Shown here: positions 61,513 through 64,000 of the stretch, one piece after another
Layout of the letters: each line of letters begins with the position of its first letter
Position numbering within the stretch: position 1 is the stretch's first letter
From: Rhizobium oryzihabitans
GTDB lineage: Bacteria > Pseudomonadota > Alphaproteobacteria > Rhizobiales > Rhizobiaceae
Direction of reading: 5' to 3'
Assembly: GCF_010669145.1 (NCBI RefSeq)
Contig: NZ_CP048632.1
Span: 930,001-994,000, forward strand
Length of the DNA stretch: 64,000 nucleotides
The notes under the pieces: generated by a model
What the model was told of the DNA's origin: nothing
The model's database searches: none
What the model saw: the letters and a program-made list of their open reading frames with translations, nothing else
Program-made: the position numbers and the translations under genes

Positions 61513-62460
61513 ATGATGAATTTCGGAAAGACGGCTTTGCGTGGCGCTGCTTTTGCCTTTGCGATATTCGCCGTTCCCATGGCCATTGTGCCCTATGCCG
61601 GCCAGGCTTTCGCCGATAACACCGTCAAGATCGTCGTCAACAAGACCCCCATTACCAATGACGATATTGCCAAGCGCGTCGCCTTCCTGAAGCTGCAGCG
61701 CCAGTCCGGCAATCTCAATGAAAAGGCCCGCGAGCAGCTCGTCGACGAAGCGCTGAAACGTGAGGAAATCGGCCGTGTGAAAATGTCGGTCAGCACCGAA
61801 GACGTCGATGCCGCTTTTGCGCGTTTTGCCGGCAACAACAAGATGACCCCGCAGCAATTGACCAAGGTGTTGTCGCAGGCTGGGGTCGGCGCCGACCATT
61901 TCAAATCCTTCATTGCCGTGCAGATGAGCTGGCCGCGCCTCGTCAACGCCCGCTACGGCGCACGTGGCAAGATGTCGACGCAGGATCTCGTTACCCGTCT
62001 GAAGGAACGCGGCGAAAAGCCGGTAACGACGGAATATTTCCTGCAGCAGGTGATTTTCGTCATCCCGGAATCAAAGCGCAACTCCATTACCGGCAAGCGC
62101 AAGGCCGAGGCTGAAGCTTCCCGCAAGCGTTATCCCGGCTGCGACCAGGCCATGACCTTCGCCGCGACCATGCGCGATGTGGCGATCAAGGATCTCGGAC
62201 GCATTCTCGCACCCGAGCTGCCGGAAGACTGGAAGGCGCTGGTGGAAAAAACCAAGGAAGGCGGCACCACCGGCACGCGCGTCACCGAAAAGGGCGTCGA
62301 ATATCTGGCGATCTGCAAGCAGCGTCAGGTTTCAGACGATTATGCCGCCGAAATGGTGTTCAAGTCCGAAGACCTGATGAAGGCCAAGGAAGGCGAAAAC
62401 CCGAACGAAAAGAAATACATGGATGAGTTGCGCAAGAAAGCGCAGATCGTCAACACCTGA
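61513..62460 (+). CDS. SurA-like periplasmic chaperone
   Basis: A 315-aa secreted protein: signal peptide ([19 protein letters not shown], cleavage near AFA), then a SurA N-terminal domain ([43 protein letters not shown]) and a rotamase-like part ([17 protein letters not shown]). It is shorter than E. coli SurA (one PPIase-like domain). It is placed between lptD and pdxA-rsmA, the normal surA context, supporting a role in folding outer-membrane proteins. The ATG at 61513 is preceded by AGAAGGAC. Confidence 0.85.
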   Translation: MMNFGKTALRGAAFAFAIFAVPMAIVPYAGQAFADNTVKIVVNKTPITNDDIAKRVAFLKLQRQSGNLNEKAREQLVDEALKREEIGRVKMSVSTEDVDAAFARFAGNNKMTPQQLTKVLSQAGVGADHFKSFIAVQMSWPRLVNARYGARGKMSTQDLVTRLKERGEKPVTTEYFLQQVIFVIPESKRNSITGKRKAEAEASRKRYPGCDQAMTFAATMRDVAIKDLGRILAPELPEDWKALVEKTKEGGTTGTRVTEKGVEYLAICKQRQVSDDYAAEMVFKSEDLMKAKEGENPNEKKYMDELRKKAQIVNT

Positions 62461-62479
62461 TACGAGAGCCGGCCTTTCC

Positions 62480-63501
62480 GTGACACATGCATCCCTGCCG
62501 CTTGCCCTGACACAGGGAGACCCAGCCGGTATCGGCCCTGATATTGCCATTGCCGCCTGGGCCAGGCGCCGGGAAAACGGCGTGGCGCCCTTCGTCTTCA
62601 TAGGCGATCCGGATGTGGTGGCGAGCCGTGCGGCCCTGATTGGCATTCCGGTCAATATCGAGACGTGCGATGTGGCCGATGCCGTCGACCTTTTCGATCG
62701 CGCCTTTCCGGTCCTTCCCCTTCCCGTCGGTTTCGAGGTACAGGCAGGCCAGCCGCATGTCGGCGCGGCCCATGCGACGATCAAGGCGATCGAGACCGCC
62801 GTTTCCCTGACCGTCGAGGGCAAGACTGCCGCCGTCGTTACCAATCCCATTGCGAAATCCGTGCTCTACGAAGCCGGCTTCGGTTTTCCCGGTCATACGG
62901 AATTTCTTGCCGATCTCGCCTTGCGCCTCACCGGCGAGCAGGTGACACCGGTGATGATGATTGCCGGACCCAAGGTTCGCGTCGTCCCGGTAACGATCCA
63001 TATCCCGATAAAGGACGTGCCGGCGGTGCTGACGGAAGAGCTGATCGTCACGACCTGCCGCATCATCGATGCCGATCTCCGGCAGAAATTCGGTATCGAA
63101 GCGCCGCGTCTGGCAGTCGCCGGTCTCAACCCGCATGCGGGCGAAGACGGCGCACTTGGCACCGAGGACCGCGATGTGGTTCATCCGGCAACCATTCGGT
63201 TGCGGAAGGACGGGATCGATGCTTTCGGCCCCTGCCCGCCGACACGATGTTCCACGATGCCGCCCGCAGGCGCTACGACGTTGCGGTTTGTATGTACCAC
63301 GATCAGGCGCTCATTCCGGCCAAGGCGCTCGGCTTCGACGATTCCGTCAATGTCACGCTAGGACTGCCCTTCATCCGCACCTCGCCCGACCATGGCACCG
63401 CCTTCGGCATAGCCGGTCAGGGTATTGCCAATGAGGCGAGCCTGGTCGCGGCGCTGAAGATGGCGGCGGAGATTTCCGCCCGCAGCCGGGTCAGCGCATA
63501 A
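62480..63501 (+). pseudogene. pdxA: 4-hydroxythreonine-4-phosphate dehydrogenase, frameshifted
   Basis: Vitamin B6 (PLP) synthesis enzyme. GTG 62480 begins [47 protein letters not shown] and [18 protein letters not shown] follow (zinc-binding His, substrate loop). After GIDAFGP the frame turns to CPPTRCSTM, while another frame gives [31 protein letters not shown] and the C-terminus to 63501. One base missing near 63230 explains this; repaired length is 340 aa, normal. Its TAA overlaps the rsmA ATG. Confidence 0.85.
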
Positions 63502-64000
63502 TGGCCGCGATAGACGGACTGCCGCCGCTGCGCGATGTCATCCAGCGGCATGGGCTCGACGCAAAGAAATCGCTTGGGCAGAACTTCCTGTTCGATCTCA
63601 ACCTCACCCAGAAAATCGCCAGAACGGCAGGGCCGCTCGACGGCGTGACGGTGATCGAGGTCGGCCCCGGTCCCGGTGGCCTCACCCGCGCCATTCTCTC
63701 GCTTGGCGCCAAAAAAGTCATCGCGGTTGAGCGCGACAGCCGCTGCCTGCCGGCGCTGGCGGAAATCGAAGCGCATTATCCGGGACGTCTCGAGGTCATC
63801 GAGGGCGATGCTCTCAAGACCGATTTCGAGGCACTGATTCCTCCCGGCGAACCTGTCAGGATCATCGCCAACCTGCCTTACAATGTCGGCACGCAATTGC
63901 TGGTCAACTGGCTTCTGCCGAAACAATGGCCGCCCTTCTGGCTCTCGATGACGCTGATGTTCCAGAAGGAAGTCGGCCAGCGCATCGTGGCGGAAGAAGG
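63501..64000 (+). CDS. rsmA: 16S rRNA (adenine(1518)-N(6)/(1519)-N(6))-dimethyltransferase, N-terminal part
   Basis: Partial gene that runs off the right edge. RsmA (KsgA) dimethylates two adenines in the 16S 3' hairpin. It reads [35 protein letters not shown] motif [39 protein letters not shown] and the catalytic [11 protein letters not shown]. The frame has no stop to the edge. The ATG overlaps the pdxA TAA (TAATG). Confidence 0.95.
   Translation, partial: MAAIDGLPPLRDVIQRHGLDAKKSLGQNFLFDLNLTQKIARTAGPLDGVTVIEVGPGPGGLTRAILSLGAKKVIAVERDSRCLPALAEIEAHYPGRLEVIEGDALKTDFEALIPPGEPVRIIANLPYNVGTQLLVNWLLPKQWPPFWLSMTLMFQKEVGQRIVAEE

Overview
This is a GC-rich chromosomal window from an alphaproteobacterium of the Rhizobiaceae, most likely Agrobacterium (tumefaciens complex) or a close relative. 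The basis is recognition of protein sequences and conserved neighbourhoods (ppx-ppk-hdaA-perM divergent from purM-purN; pepA-holC divergent from lptF-lptG-lptD, then a SurA-like gene, pdxA and rsmA), plus a RIME-like palindromic repeat typical of Rhizobiaceae. I see no rRNA, tRNA, CRISPR array, prophage or insertion sequence.

Layout. 1-6.4 kb: start of parC, a secreted protein of unknown function, a SulP anion transporter with STAS domain, a chemotaxis receptor and a small FUSC-like membrane protein. 6.4-16.7 kb: aspS, an MFS transporter, rnd, a membrane class III adenylate cyclase, a secreted phytase-like protein, several small hypotheticals and two acetyltransferases. 16.7-24.5 kb: polyphosphate genes (ppx, ppk), hdaA and an AI-2E/PerM exporter, divergent from purM-purN. 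24.6-34 kb: omptin-like outer-membrane protease, an M15 peptidase, a NudK-type Nudix hydrolase, a molybdopterin oxidoreductase, rlmJ, a YbhN-like membrane protein, secreted RNase T2, a glutathione transferase and an outer-membrane beta-barrel protein. 34.3-38.6 kb: a short-chain dehydrogenase, uvrC, pgsA, moaD and moaE packed as one unit. 38.6-45.4 kb: a LivH-type permease divergent from a CGNR regulator and a lipoprotein, then ndk, another GST, a degenerate GGDEF protein and an ABC-F ATPase. 45.4-54.1 kb: signalling genes, namely a secreted HbpS/GlcG-like protein with a histidine kinase and FixJ-like regulator, then three c-di-GMP proteins around a Gfo/Idh/MocA dehydrogenase. 54.3-64 kb: holC and pepA, divergent from the lipopolysaccharide export genes lptF, lptG and lptD, then the SurA-like chaperone, pdxA and the start of rsmA.

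The most conspicuous anomaly is a set of seven apparent one-base deletions that break six otherwise normal genes: ppk (twice), ppx, nudK, the LivH-type permease, an EAL gene and pdxA. Each gene regains one full-length frame when a single G/C is restored, and every site lies in a short G/C run. In the orientation given, all seven can be explained as loss of one C. Systematic sequence error is the simplest explanation, but real inactivation cannot be excluded from the sequence alone.

Other points of interest are the secreted haem-binding-type protein beside a two-component system, a RIME-like repeat that supplies the end of a lipoprotein gene, nested palindromes in divergent promoters, and a 17-bp direct repeat between pepA and lptF.
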